In this document: one piece after another, positions 1-10,056 of the stretch
Layout: every line of letters starts with the position of its first letter
How positions within the stretch are numbered: the stretch's first letter is position 1
NCBI RefSeq assembly: GCF_033473495.1
Contig: NC_088939.1
Location: 2,852,001 to 2,916,000 of the forward strand
DNA from: Cercospora beticola
Lineage: Eukaryota > Ascomycota > Dothideomycetes > Mycosphaerellales > Mycosphaerellaceae
Reading direction: 5' to 3'
DNA: 64,000 bases
Position numbers and translations under genes: made by a program
The notes under the pieces: generated by a model
Told to the model about the DNA's origin: nothing
The model's input: the letters and a program-made list of their open reading frames with translations, nothing else
Databases searched by the model: none

Positions 1-79
1 CTTGCGAGGGGAAGGTGAAGTTGTAAAATCTCGATGGAGGGGCGGCGGCGGTGCGAACTTCTTTTGTGTCTGTGCTCAT
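1..79 (-). CDS. possible 5' end of a minus-strand gene leaving the window
   Basis: On the minus strand an ATG at 79 opens a frame of 26 codons (MSTDTKEVRTAAAPPSRFYN and on) that is still open at the window edge. A longer in-frame ATG lies at 175. The piece is too short to assign. Its start faintly recalls the N-terminus of RidA/YjgF-type proteins, but I do not rely on that. It may equally be untranslated sequence or chance. Confidence 0.2.
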   Translation of the reverse strand, partial: MSTDTKEVRTAAAPPSRFYNFTFPSQ

Positions 80-858
80 GTTTTGACGCAACTTGAGCTC
101 TTGACGACCGTTTCTGCAGCTCCTGTAGCGACCTGCAGCTGGCGAACGCCCGCCACTTCGACTTCCAACGGGCATTTCACTTTGCGCTTTCCAGCACGTT
201 CTTGGGCATAGTCTTCGAAATGCGAACGAGTGCAGACGAAGAAGAGATGTAGAGAGATTGAAAAGGGAGAGTCGCACAGTCTCATCGTCCTCGCTCTCCA
301 CGTGTTGTGGCGGCATCTTGCGTTTGTGCCAAACGCGGCAGCTGCATTGTGAAGGCCGGCCGGTGATGGCGGGTGCCTACAGCAGCTTGAGGCAGCGTAA
401 TTCTGTCAGCTACGCACTCAGGAGTACTCCTTATAACTGTTGCCCTGCGCTAGCAAGCCTCAAGTGCAGTCCTATGTTGCGCTTTCGACTTCAAATGCTA
501 TTGGCGCGTTCGGGATCTCTCGTGCTGCCGGGATCCTTTTGGCAGTGTTTGCACCGCAGCACGTATGTGTGCGTCCAATTCATCGTTATGATGGATACGC
601 GATCGAAGGCGCGATGCTATGTTATGTCTGATGCAATTTGCGAGCGCGAAGCTACGTGAAGTCGCGGTGAAAGTCGAAGTGAAGTTGTTTCTTGGCGCGG
701 CATTTGCAGGGATGTGTGCAACGGCGCCAGCGGCAAGGATCCGCGCTTTCCTCCTGCCGACGCCGACCCAAATCTCTTCCATCAACGACACGTTCCCTTA
801 CCTTCTTTTTTCATTCGTGCTATCGACAACTTCAGGCTCGAGTCTTGGCAACAGCAGA
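80..858. other. intergenic region upstream of GWT1
   Basis: I see no convincing gene here. Several ORFs of 60-130 codons overlap one another on both strands and none looks like a known protein. The 3' part should hold the GWT1 promoter and leader, in which a CT-rich patch (about 783-835) precedes the start codon. Confidence 0.5.
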
Positions 859-2531
859 ATGACACCCGAGTACAAGGCGGAAAAGGAAGCTTCGGTCTCG
901 TTCCTGGGAGGTGGCGGAATATGGGAAATTAATCATGTTGCCCTGGTGGCTCCCGTACGACTCCTGGTTGCATGGATTTAAAAACCTACTGACGGATAAT
1001 GCAGGCCGCCGCCTTTCTGTGGGCCATGCTGCAGACTCGACAAAACTTCTTCAAACAATACACCCTTGCCGCAGCATTCTCCGACTTCCTAATTCAATGC
1101 GGTTCCATTCTGTTCGCTACGACCGTCTATGCTGGAGCTCCACAGGTTCTCAATGGCTTACTCATCCTCCCAGCCGTTGCAGCTTTTCTGCAACCTAGCC
1201 CAGAAGTCAAAAAGGCGGCCAAGCCTCCTTCAAAAGTTGCTGGCAAGGACGATTCTTCAGATGACAAGACCGCCGACGATAAAAATCCATTACCTGTGAA
1301 GCCCTTCATCACGGCTTATCGCGGTGCCATGATGATCATCACATGTTCCAGTATCCTAGCTGTTGATTTCCCAATCTTCCCACGACGCTTCGCGAAGACA
1401 GAATCGTTCGGTACATCACTCATGGATATGGGCGTTGGCTCATTCGTCTTCGCAGCTGGTATTGTCGCTGCACGGCAACAACTCAAAGAGGACAACGAGG
1501 CGTCGCGATCACTGGTGAAGCGTCTGAAATCTGCGCTTAGGCACTCTCTACCACTGGCGGTTCTGGGCTTTGTTCGACTTCTGAGTGTCAAGAAGCTCGA
1601 CTACGCGGAACATGTGAGCGAATATGGCGTTCACTGGAACTTTTTCTTCACACTGGCGCTTCTTTCGCCAGCGATAGCCATCTTGCAGCCGGTACTACGA
1701 CTAACCCAGTATGTTGGTGGCTACAACATATTTGCGTTCGTGCTCGCAATCTGCTACGAACTCATACTCTTCTGCGTACCGGACATGAAGGTCTACATCA
1801 TTCTCTCAGAAAGGAAACCAGGCGATTGGCTGTCGCAGAACAGAGAAGGCGTCTTCTCCTTTATCGGCTATTTGGCCATCTTCATTGCTGGCATGGGCGC
1901 TGGTGTTAACATCTTGCCCAGGGATCCAGAGCCTGGCGCGAAGAAGCTGCCTGAGAAGGACCCTCTCGACGCAGACGAAGAGTGGTTGGCCACCGTTCTT
2001 GGCGCGGCCGAGAACGAGGGCGAGAAGAAGGATGCGGCACCTCCACCAATCAAAATGCCTCAGCTCAAGCCAGAATGGCCCAAGTCAACGCTGCCCCGAC
2101 TAGGTGCCTTGTTCTTCATGTGGTTCATCTTCTCCACGTGGGCGATGTGGAGATATGGCCCTCGCCTGTTTGTTTCACGGCGTATGGCAAATCTTGCATA
2201 TGTTTGTTGGGTATGCGCATTCAACTATGGACAGCTTCTTCTGTTCAACGTCATTGAAGCTGGCATGTTCCCCAATCTGTACAATGCGAAAACGAAGGAG
2301 GCAGAGCAAACACGGATTCGTGAGGCGACTAGCCCAGTGATGCGTGCCTACAACCGCAACGGTTTGGCCATCTTTCTGCTGGCCAACCTTCTCACTGGAC
2401 TGGTCAACATGACCATGCCGACCATTCACATGGCAGACGTACCTGCTATGACTGTGTTGGTGAGCTACATGGCTGTCCTGACTGGAGTCGCTCTAGTGTT
2501 GGACCGGTACGACATCTCGATCAAATTATAG
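859..2531 (+). CDS. GWT1: GPI-anchored wall transfer protein 1 (inositol acyltransferase, PIG-W family)
   Basis: Gwt1 acylates the inositol of glucosaminyl-PI in the ER membrane, an early step of GPI-anchor synthesis needed for cell-wall mannoproteins. The model has two exons, 859-954 and 1005-2531, joined across a 50-nt intron (gtacga...tgcag, branch-like ctactgac), giving 540 aa. Exon 1 supplies the family N-terminus (MTPEYKAEKEASVSFLGG, then WEINHVALVAP). Exon 2 carries the strongly conserved ITAYRGAMMIITCSSILAVD and FPIFPRRFAKTESFGTSLMD segments, then GVGSFVFAAG. Many hydrophobic segments fit a polytopic ER protein. A charged Lys/Asp/Pro loop lies near residues 98-130 and a second near 330-365. 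The length is slightly above the usual 480-520 aa. An ORF beginning at the ATG at 999 would be wrong, because that ATG lies inside the intron. Confidence 0.95.
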
Positions 2532-3651
2532 CATGTAGTATAGCATTGTACCATAATTTGTTCAAAGCTAGATCAAGCACCAAGCTTATTACTCTGCAAT
2601 AGCAACAACGGACCTTTTAGCCTCCTCTGGTTCTGCCTCAAAGGCTCTCGTAGGCCCATTCGTCTTGCCGGATGTCTTAAACCCGATAGAACAGAAACAA
2701 TGAGACGCGGACACCGAAGTGACAGGGGAACGAGACAATATTGTGAACAGAAATTAGAATGACACAGCGTGGCGCAAGTAGGCGTGAATTCTGCCCCAGA
2801 AGAGTATGCATAGGCCTTGATGATCAGGCTGCCCTACGTATGAGACTTGGCTGATCGCGACGTGCTCTCCGAAAGATCACAAGCGAGGTAAATGCAGTTA
2901 AATGCATCAACAGAAGTCCACCCGTACTGTCGCCTCGCCGAATGGGCGCTTGTTCTCAGCTAGAACTTGTATATCCTGTTTCCAGCCACAGCAGCCCTAC
3001 ACGAAACGTAAGATTGGCGGAGCCAGTGGTCTCTTCTCGGAGCTCGTGTTCTAGGTTTCTGATCCGGCAGATTGGCTCCTCGATAATGTCAGATTCGCTT
3101 TTAAAGAGTGTCTCGGGCCGGCTAGACACGTTTTGAGCAGTGCTTGACAAGCGATCAACGAGAACCTGCTGAGGTGGTGTTGATACGCATGACAAGAACG
3201 ACACGCGAGTGGAGAACAAAGCAGCATACCGACTCCATCCCCGCTAGCCTGCTTATTTATGGCATAGCGTGACGTCGCCGCTGTCTCGTGAAAGTGTGCC
3301 AAGCAGTGTCGATCTAGTGGGCGTTTCGCGTTGCAATCTGCCGTTGGGTTTGAATCCTGTTGTTGCCAACAACAATACACAGTCTTCTCTCTCTTGGAAT
3401 TTCTGCCAGGCTTGAACGAGCACTGCACCAATTTCTCGGAAGTCGCTGGCGCTGCTTTCCGTGCTGGGACAGGGAAGGGGGAGCCGTAGCACGCGCACAT
3501 CCCCGCGCGTGGAAAGCTGCGAGCCTGGGCGACTGCGATTCCCCAGGCTGGACGACGACGAGAGACCAGGCAGTCGCTGCTCGTGGCGGGCGTCCGATGC
3601 GAGGCCTGCAACACCACGGGAGTCCTGTAGCATCGCAGTGACGACGGCATC
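2532..3651. other. intergenic region between GWT1 and the MUN/C2 gene
   Basis: About 1.1 kb without a supported gene. Overlapping ORFs of up to 226 codons on the minus strand (3051-3731) have low-complexity, unfamiliar translations and run into the coding start of the next gene. I treat them as chance. The 3' half presumably holds the promoter and leader of the large downstream gene. Confidence 0.5.
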
Positions 3652-6600
3652 ATGGACCGCTCGTCACGCTCTTCGGTCAACAGCCGCCGCACCAACTCGC
3701 ACGCCGCGCGAGAGACTCTGCGCCGCAACATGAGTGGCAGCTACTCCAAGCGCAATACCCACGTTTCCGAGCACGATGCCTACCTTTACGCCCTGCGCGC
3801 CGCATACCTGGTTTATCTGCTGCAGCCGCGGCAGAAGCGGGTGCAGCATGTTGCCAACACCTCCAAGCCCATTCAGCGGAGTGGCACTTCGATCAATGAC
3901 ATGGTCCGGGATTTCAGTTTGATGCGAGACAGCAAGAGCACCAAATTCCCCCATGGCTTCATGACGGCGCTCGATAAGCGCCTGACGGGCGTGTTGACCG
4001 GCACGGAGAAGATGCCTGAGTATCACAACAGCGATATCAAGAGGACTTTTGGTGTGTTCTTGAATGAGTTCAAGAATCCCACTTTCCGAAAGAGTATGGA
4101 GAAAGATAGAAAGGTTGAGGATTTGTTGTTGATCTTCTTTTCAAAGGCCACGGCCACGCTGCAGCTGGGAAAAGGGCCAGAAGATGACGGTTGGAAACTC
4201 ATGGTCGACCGCCACGTAGCGCTGTTCGTCAGGCTCATTAGTAGCACACTGAACAACAACGACTGGACCAGAGACCGACCTGAACTCACAAGCAGGCTCA
4301 AATCGCTGGAGACCAAATTATTACAACACGATCAGGACCTTGCAGATGAGAAACAGAGAAATGGCGGTCAAGGAGGCACCAGCGTGGAAGTCGAAGTGCC
4401 ACGTTCGTACGAAGTGAAGGATATGCCGCTAGTTATCAGAGTGTGTAGGGTATTCTCGAAACCGACAGTGCAGGCCCAGAACGATATAAACGCGCACAAG
4501 GACCATTGGACGGAGAAAGAGGCGTTGCGAGATTTGAAGGAGTACCAAACACATTTGAGTCTGAATACCCGGGTAACATTGTCGAAGGATGATTTTGACC
4601 TGGATGAAGCATACGAGGCGTGGCGAAAAGGTGAACTCAGTGAATTGAGCCAGATGATGCTGGCTCTGCTACAGTCAGATCCGACTCTTGCGAAGAGCTC
4701 GAGCGCAGTGCTCCCTCAGCTGAAGGCCCCACATACCGCAAACAACGACGCCATGTACAGCGAACTAGGCAAGTCTCTCTCGAAGCAGGGCAGTGAGCTC
4801 GATGCCAGCTATGTGTTAGATCACCCCGTGGATATTAGTGGACTGAACTTGGACGATTCCTCGCCGCGCGACTCTGGTACCGGATCGATCGACGGATCAC
4901 AAGGCAATTTCACATTCATCCCACCCGACGTCAAAGCGTATTACAGACAGGCACTCAAGCTCGCGTTGACCGCCGACCTCGAAGACGAAGATGTGCAGGC
5001 GAACGGAGATGGGCCGAAATTGATTTCCGCCCCTACACAAGAACTTCTCAACGAGATAGCGCAGCGATGGCGAGTGCCAGCTTTTACGAGGATGGTGTTA
5101 TTCCTGGACGTCATCCGAGAAAAGTACCAGAACCAAGAAATATCGCTCGATACATTAGACGCGGCATTCCAATTGGCCAAGTCACCGCCCCCGGAGCCGA
5201 AGAAAGGCAAGGCTCAGTCGCCATTTGTGGACTTCTACGATCGAAACAAGTGGACTGTCAGCGATTTCGCAACAATGCAAAGCTTATTGAATGGGCTGCA
5301 GGACGCTCTGTTGCGCGAATTCTATGATATGTTTCAACACGTGTACGAGAACAAACCACCAGCATTTTCTACCATCATGGTTGTATTGGAGGAACATGTG
5401 TGGTCCGATCCGTCCTTTAGTAGGAATGAGGAAGACATGACCGCTTTCGCCAACATGATGACCGAGCAATTACGTGGCAAGGCGCGGGATCAGTACCATG
5501 ACCTTTTATCGAAACATGTGCCAGATGAGTCTGCCAACTGGGAGTTCTTCAACGTTATTCAGCTGGGCCAAGCAGTGACAGGACTGTGCAATAAGATCCA
5601 GAAGCGTTTTAGGAAAATGCCGGATGTAATGGGGGTGAAGCCACTTCCCATCTTGGTTGAAGAGATCCTACCTTCATTCTCGAGCGATGCGAAGGAGCTT
5701 GTTGCACGCATCATGGAAGTTACTAAAGCACGCGGGGAGGAGGTTCCGGTGCAAGACGGCTTCGAGCTGTACGCAGCCATGGTTGAGATCCGTGGCGTTT
5801 ACTCACAAGCTCTGCCTGGACGAGAGTTTGCATTCGATATTGAGCATCACCTGCAGGACTTTGTATGGCGTTGGATAAATTTGACTGACAGCAAACTTCT
5901 CGACTGGATCGAAGGCAGTGTTGCTCACGACGACTTCAAGATCAGGCAAGATCCAGCCGCAGAGGCACGTGGAGAGTCACCTACTGACGAGGAGCGACAC
6001 TCTCAGAGTGCAATCGACGTTTACCGGATCTTCAACCAAAGTATCGAACAAATTATCAAGCTCAACTGGGACAATGACTTGCAATATGCGAAGTTCATGA
6101 CTGCGATCAGCAAGTCGATCGGCAAAGGCGTGGCGCGGTATTGCGAGCTCGTGGAGACGAAGTTTGCGAAAGAAATGGACCGCCAGACGCCAGAACAAGA
6201 AGCTCGCGCACAACAAACGCAACGTGAAAGATGGATGTCAGTTGCGCGTGATGCGTGGGCAACTGGCAGCCTCAGTCAAAAGATCGAACCCTTCAATTTC
6301 TGGCCCGAAAGCTTTGTCAAGATCAACGACATTGAGTACGCGACGCTTCAGCTTGATAAAGTCGAGGCTGAGATGAATGTCGATGCTTGCGTGGAAGCGA
6401 TTCAAAGACATGAGCCTCCGCCTCCGCCAAGTGTTCGCAAGCGAGGCAACAACAAATGCATGTTCACTATAAAGATCATTGAAGCCGAGGACCTCAAAGC
6501 AGGTGATATGAATGGATTGAGTGACCCGTACGTTGTCCTTGGTGACGAGTACCAGAAACGCTTGGCCAAGACGAGGACAGTTTACCAGTCCTTGAACCCG

Positions 6601-7956
6601 CGATGGGACGAGACCATCGACATTCTTACGACAGGGCCGCTCAACATCATCGCTACAGTATGGGATTGGGATGCACTCGGTGACCACGACTGCCTTGGTC
6701 GCACGAGTCTAAAGCTTGACCCTAACCATTTCAATGACTTTCTGCCTCGTGAGTACTGGCTGGACCTCGACACACAAGGCCGCGTCCTTGTGCGAGTGAG
6801 CATGGAAGGCGAGCGAGATGACATCCAATTCTATTTCGGCAAGGCATTCCGCACCTTGAAGAGGACAGAGCGTGATATGACGCGGAAGATCACTGACAAG
6901 TTGCTGGCCTACATTCAACAATGTCTGTCTCGTCGAACGCTTCGAGGACTCACGAGCACGTCCACCTCCGCTGCCATCGCGGGCGTGTCCATGAACACGA
7001 TGCGAGGCTACTTCTCACGGGTGACGAATCAAGTCCAAGGCAAATCACATGCCGTTGCTACGCCGCCTCCGCAAGCGCCGACAGGTTCGGCGCTGGTGGA
7101 GCAAGCCAACAATGCGCTCAAACCGCTCTTGCAGTACTTCGATGATAACTTTGCGATTATGAAGCAGACGCTCACGGATAGCGCGATGACCATGGTGATG
7201 ACCAGGCTGTGGAAAGAAGTCCTGGTTCAGATTGAGAGCTTGCTAGTGCCGCCGCTCAGCGACAAGCCGTCTGCACAGAAGCCACTCACGCAAGCAGAAG
7301 TCGATGTGGTCTACAAGTGGTTACAGGTAAGCATCGTCAAGCGCTCGTTGACACTTTCATTACTGACATGTCTGCAGATACTCTTCGAGTTTTTCAATGC
7401 CATGGACCACGAGACCGGCAAAGCAGATGGCGTTCCGACAGACGTGCTCAAGAGTCCGAAATATCATGACCTCCAGAATCTCGCATTCTTCTACTTCGAA
7501 TCGACAGACAACCTAATTCGTACATCTGAAGCCATGGCTTCCGCGACAGCTGCGCGACAGCAAGAGCAAGCTGCTCGCCTCAATCGCATGTCTGCGCCTG
7601 CTGGCTTCCTTTCTCCAGCACTCGGAGGAACACGTCGTAGCAAATCGATCTTGCAAAAGAGGAATCTTGGTACAATGCGCAAGGCCAAGGAAGAGAAGAG
7701 GAAGGAGGCACAAGCCGATCCGAACGACGACATGATTTTGAGAATTCTCAGAATGAGGCCGGAAGCAGAAAGATATCTCAAAGATCGTAGCAGGCAGAAA
7801 GAGCGACTTGCGGCTGCAGCTGCGGCAGAAGCCATCGTTCGGCAGAGTCTGCAATCTAGCAGGGCTGGACATTCGCACTCTCAGAGTTTGGGCGGACAAA
7901 GGGGCGGTATGCAGAGAGGTGGTATTGCGCGGCAGTGGGGTACGATCAAGGAATAA
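3652..7956 (+). CDS. MUN/C2-domain protein, Munc13 (Ync13)-like exocytosis regulator
   Basis: The large protein carries a single C2 domain at about residues 938-1045 (CMFTIKIIEAEDLKAGDMNG, then LSDPYVVL and VWDWDALGDHDCLG, with the acidic Ca2+-loop residues present). The C2 domain lies inside a MUN region. MHD1-like sequence is near residues 785-835 (VYRIFNQSIEQIIKLNWDND) and MHD2-like sequence near 1160-1240. This layout is that of fungal Munc13 relatives such as fission-yeast Ync13, which act in vesicle fusion and septation. A 51-nt intron at 7327-7377 (gtaagc...ctgcag, branch tactgac) is phase 0, has no stop and is a multiple of three, so a naive ORF reads through it. Spliced, WLQ joins ILFEFFNAM and the protein is 1417 aa. 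The start at 3652 is the first ATG; a second in-frame ATG at 3730 (MSGSYSKRN) is also plausible. The C-terminal tail is basic and low in complexity. Confidence 0.88.
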   Translation: MDRSSRSSVNSRRTNSHAARETLRRNMSGSYSKRNTHVSEHDAYLYALRAAYLVYLLQPRQKRVQHVANTSKPIQRSGTSINDMVRDFSLMRDSKSTKFPHGFMTALDKRLTGVLTGTEKMPEYHNSDIKRTFGVFLNEFKNPTFRKSMEKDRKVEDLLLIFFSKATATLQLGKGPEDDGWKLMVDRHVALFVRLISSTLNNNDWTRDRPELTSRLKSLETKLLQHDQDLADEKQRNGGQGGTSVEVEVPRSYEVKDMPLVIRVCRVFSKPTVQAQNDINAHKDHWTEKEALRDLKEYQTHLSLNTRVTLSKDDFDLDEAYEAWRKGELSELSQMMLALLQSDPTLAKSSSAVLPQLKAPHTANNDAMYSELGKSLSKQGSELDASYVLDHPVDISGLNLDDSSPRDSGTGSIDGSQGNFTFIPPDVKAYYRQALKLALTADLEDEDVQANGDGPKLISAPTQELLNEIAQRWRVPAFTRMVLFLDVIREKYQNQEISLDTLDAAFQLAKSPPPEPKKGKAQSPFVDFYDRNKWTVSDFATMQSLLNGLQDALLREFYDMFQHVYENKPPAFSTIMVVLEEHVWSDPSFSRNEEDMTAFANMMTEQLRGKARDQYHDLLSKHVPDESANWEFFNVIQLGQAVTGLCNKIQKRFRKMPDVMGVKPLPILVEEILPSFSSDAKELVARIMEVTKARGEEVPVQDGFELYAAMVEIRGVYSQALPGREFAFDIEHHLQDFVWRWINLTDSKLLDWIEGSVAHDDFKIRQDPAAEARGESPTDEERHSQSAIDVYRIFNQSIEQIIKLNWDNDLQYAKFMTAISKSIGKGVARYCELVETKFAKEMDRQTPEQEARAQQTQRERWMSVARDAWATGSLSQKIEPFNFWPESFVKINDIEYATLQLDKVEAEMNVDACVEAIQRHEPPPPPSVRKRGNNKCMFTIKIIEAEDLKAGDMNGLSDPYVVLGDEYQKRLAKTRTVYQSLNPRWDETIDILTTGPLNIIATVWDWDALGDHDCLGRTSLKLDPNHFNDFLPREYWLDLDTQGRVLVRVSMEGERDDIQFYFGKAFRTLKRTERDMTRKITDKLLAYIQQCLSRRTLRGLTSTSTSAAIAGVSMNTMRGYFSRVTNQVQGKSHAVATPPPQAPTGSALVEQANNALKPLLQYFDDNFAIMKQTLTDSAMTMVMTRLWKEVLVQIESLLVPPLSDKPSAQKPLTQAEVDVVYKWLQVSIVKRSLTLSLLTCLQILFEFFNAMDHETGKADGVPTDVLKSPKYHDLQNLAFFYFESTDNLIRTSEAMASATAARQQEQAARLNRMSAPAGFLSPALGGTRRSKSILQKRNLGTMRKAKEEKRKEAQADPNDDMILRILRMRPEAERYLKDRSRQKERLAAAAAAEAIVRQSLQSSRAGHSHSQSLGGQRGGMQRGGIARQWGTIKE
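7327..7377 (+). other. stop-free 51-nt intron in the MUN/C2 gene
   Basis: The donor is gtaagc, the branch-like site is tactgac and the acceptor is ctgcag. The length is divisible by three and contains no in-frame stop. Retention would insert 17 residues (VSIVKRSLTLSLLTCLQ) into the MHD2 helix. All the consensus elements argue that it is an intron. Confidence 0.85.
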
Positions 7957-8912
7957 TTAAGAGCATGAACAGTTAGTTGATTTTGCATTTCGAAGCAAGC
8001 TCTTGGAGGGTAATCATGGGTATGCGTACTCTTGCGGCATCAACGGCACAGCATGGACAGACCAGCGCGGCGTTTTGTGTGCATTGATCGGGAGCGTTTC
8101 TGACTTTTGATATACCCTATGTAGTTACGCAGCGATCACATGTCTTTTGAAGTGGGTTTATCGAAGCCTGGTCTCTTTCTACCCCGTCGAGGATCCCATA
8201 GCCGATTTCAAATGCCACCTTCCGCACGCCGAATCCTTTTCCCGTTTGGCTTGCGGCCAGCAAAGCCAGCATTGAGCTTTCAAGAGCACTTCAAGTACAA
8301 GTTGGGGCCACGCCTGTGATGGCGTGATAATCCGCCCGTCATACTTGGTCTCTAACGATGAGTCTCCTGCTTACAAAGGTCGACACTGTAAGCCTCAAAA
8401 GCATGTCTCCAAAGCCACATATCGGAAAACTCTCTCATGCGAACTGGCACAAATCACACCACGTCCGCGGATCTGTTCAATTCATGCTAGAGGCCAGACT
8501 CGAGCCCGCACACCTCGATGGCATGTACAGGACGTTGCGTCGTACCAGATATCCTGTGGATGTCCAATCCAGATTTAGCCAAAGCAAATATCAGCTTTTG
8601 GACCCTTGTAGCCGATGAATGCCTCACTTAGAAGCCTCTGCACCACGTAGAGCACTCCTGGCTGTTGCCCGAAATTCAGCCCTCTCCAGAAGATGTAGTG
8701 CTGAATGGCGACGCCGATTGCCGTCCTGATGAGCGTTGCTGGTGAAGGAGACCTCTTGAGCACAGTCAAAAGAACCATTTCCTTTACTTGCTCCGAGGAA
8801 CTGGTTCCCGACGGCATATAGTTGCAGGCCACGTTGTCGTTCGCCAGTCAACTTAGCCGTTTGTCATGTACGCCTAGCATTCGATGCATTTGCGTTCGTC
8901 GTTGTCGATCAA
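7957..8912. other. intergenic region, convergent 3' ends
   Basis: This 0.96-kb gap lies between the 3' ends of the MUN/C2 gene (+) and RPA43 (-). Small ORFs on both strands (for example 8575-8832 minus, 85 codons) have no recognisable features. I see no repeat or RNA gene. Confidence 0.5.
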
Positions 8913-9569
8913 TCATAGTCCTACCAGTGTCCCAGTAATCGAAATGCTTCCCTCGCCAGAAGGCTCAAAATCCACCACCTTACACACCGCCTCTTTCACC
9001 ACTTCTCCCTGCGCATCAACCCATTGACTTCCATCCCACTTCCAGTCCTCCGGCAGGTTCTCCTTAGGTATCGAAACCGTGAAATAATTCAAGTATAGCA
9101 AACCCAGAATGCTCTCATTCTGCAAATTCACTTCCGCCTTGAGATATGTATTCGGCGCAGGTCGGAAGACCAGAAAATCTGCGGTAACCCAGACGAACTC
9201 AACGCCGTATTCGTTGATGCTCCGCGCAAGGACTGTGGATGGGCCATCTTCGCGCAGACCTTCTTCGGGATTTTCTGATAGTCGCACATTCTCGTAGGAG
9301 AGGACCACGCCGTCGAAGGGTGGGTAGTATTGGAGATAGAGGGGTGAGAAGTGTTCGGCGCATACGCCTTCGATTGGGTAGTTGTTGACGACTGGCGATA
9401 ATGGGATGTAGAGAGTCGCCGTGATGCGTTGGATCGGACTGTGTTCGTCGAGGTTGTCGTCCAGGCTTTTCGCTGTCACAACCTGCTTTCCCGCCTTCTT
9501 GCTGGCTTTTTCTGCTTTTCGCGCAGCTTTCGCCGCAGCTTCCTCTGCTGTGCGTTCATTTTTGGCCAT
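8913..9569 (-). CDS. RPA43: DNA-directed RNA polymerase I subunit RPA43
   Basis: RPA43 is the Pol I stalk subunit that pairs with RPA14 and contacts Rrn3 during rDNA transcription. The 218-aa product begins with a Lys/Ala-rich segment (MAKNERTAEEAAAKAARKAE). The SHS2-like fold follows (ATLYIPLSPVVNNYPIEGVC, then PPFDGVVLSYENV). The OB part ends in LGLLYLNYFTVSIPKENLPE, DWKWDGSQWVDAQGEV and SISITGTLVGL, which matches the family C-terminal pattern. I chose the start at 9569 because its context, gccgccATGG, is ideal and the upstream in-frame extension (to 9713) looks non-coding. The protein is short compared with yeast RPA43 (326 aa) because it lacks the acidic C-terminal tail. It is divergent from the ER J-protein gene across about 490 bp. 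Confidence 0.9.
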   Translation of the reverse strand: MAKNERTAEEAAAKAARKAEKASKKAGKQVVTAKSLDDNLDEHSPIQRITATLYIPLSPVVNNYPIEGVCAEHFSPLYLQYYPPFDGVVLSYENVRLSENPEEGLREDGPSTVLARSINEYGVEFVWVTADFLVFRPAPNTYLKAEVNLQNESILGLLYLNYFTVSIPKENLPEDWKWDGSQWVDAQGEVVKEAVCKVVDFEPSGEGSISITGTLVGL

Positions 9570-10056
9570 GGCGGCTATGATGATGCTGGTCGCATGTGAA
9601 AGTTGGGCTACAAATTTGACGAAGCTGTGCTCCGACCCTGCGACTCGGATCGGCAAAAGCTTGGGCGACCATCGCGAAGTCTTGGCGCCTGCAGTCCAAT
9701 TCGCCGCGAACACCTGTCGACAACGACATTCCTCGACTAGAATATCCGGACGTGAAGCTTTTCTTGTTCCTCATTCTCGCGACAAGGAGAAATTCTACTC
9801 ACAATTTGCGGTTTTCTCAAGAAAGAGTGGCGCGAGCAGTGCATTCTCCATCAAGACCCGCTCCTTACATAACCTCTTCCCTTTCGCGCATTGGGAGCAC
9901 AAGACAAGACCACGATTGAGCATTCCACATTGAAGCATTGCTCGTTCGTGTCGAATCTGAGCGAAAGCGCATCAGTCAAGCGCACTGAAGTCGAAACCAG
10001 CCAACACTCTCGGACAAGACCCTCTTCAATCTGGACATGAACCGATAGGCACCACA
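9570..10056. promoter_or_regulatory. divergent promoter region RPA43 / J-protein
   Basis: This 487-bp gap separates two divergent start codons and must contain both promoters. The open frames across it are chance extensions of RPA43 and unrelated small ORFs. I did not find an unmistakable TATA box. Confidence 0.5.

Noticed and set aside
3290..3370. tRNA-like B-box (gggtttgaatcc)
   Set aside because: No matching A-box or acceptor stem could be found at the right distance upstream.
3051..3731. 226-codon minus-strand ORF
   Set aside because: It runs antisense into the start of the MUN/C2 gene, and the translation lacks any recognisable feature.
8575..8832. 85-codon minus-strand ORF between the MUN/C2 and RPA43 genes
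   Set aside because: No conserved motif and overlapped by a similar-length ORF in another frame.
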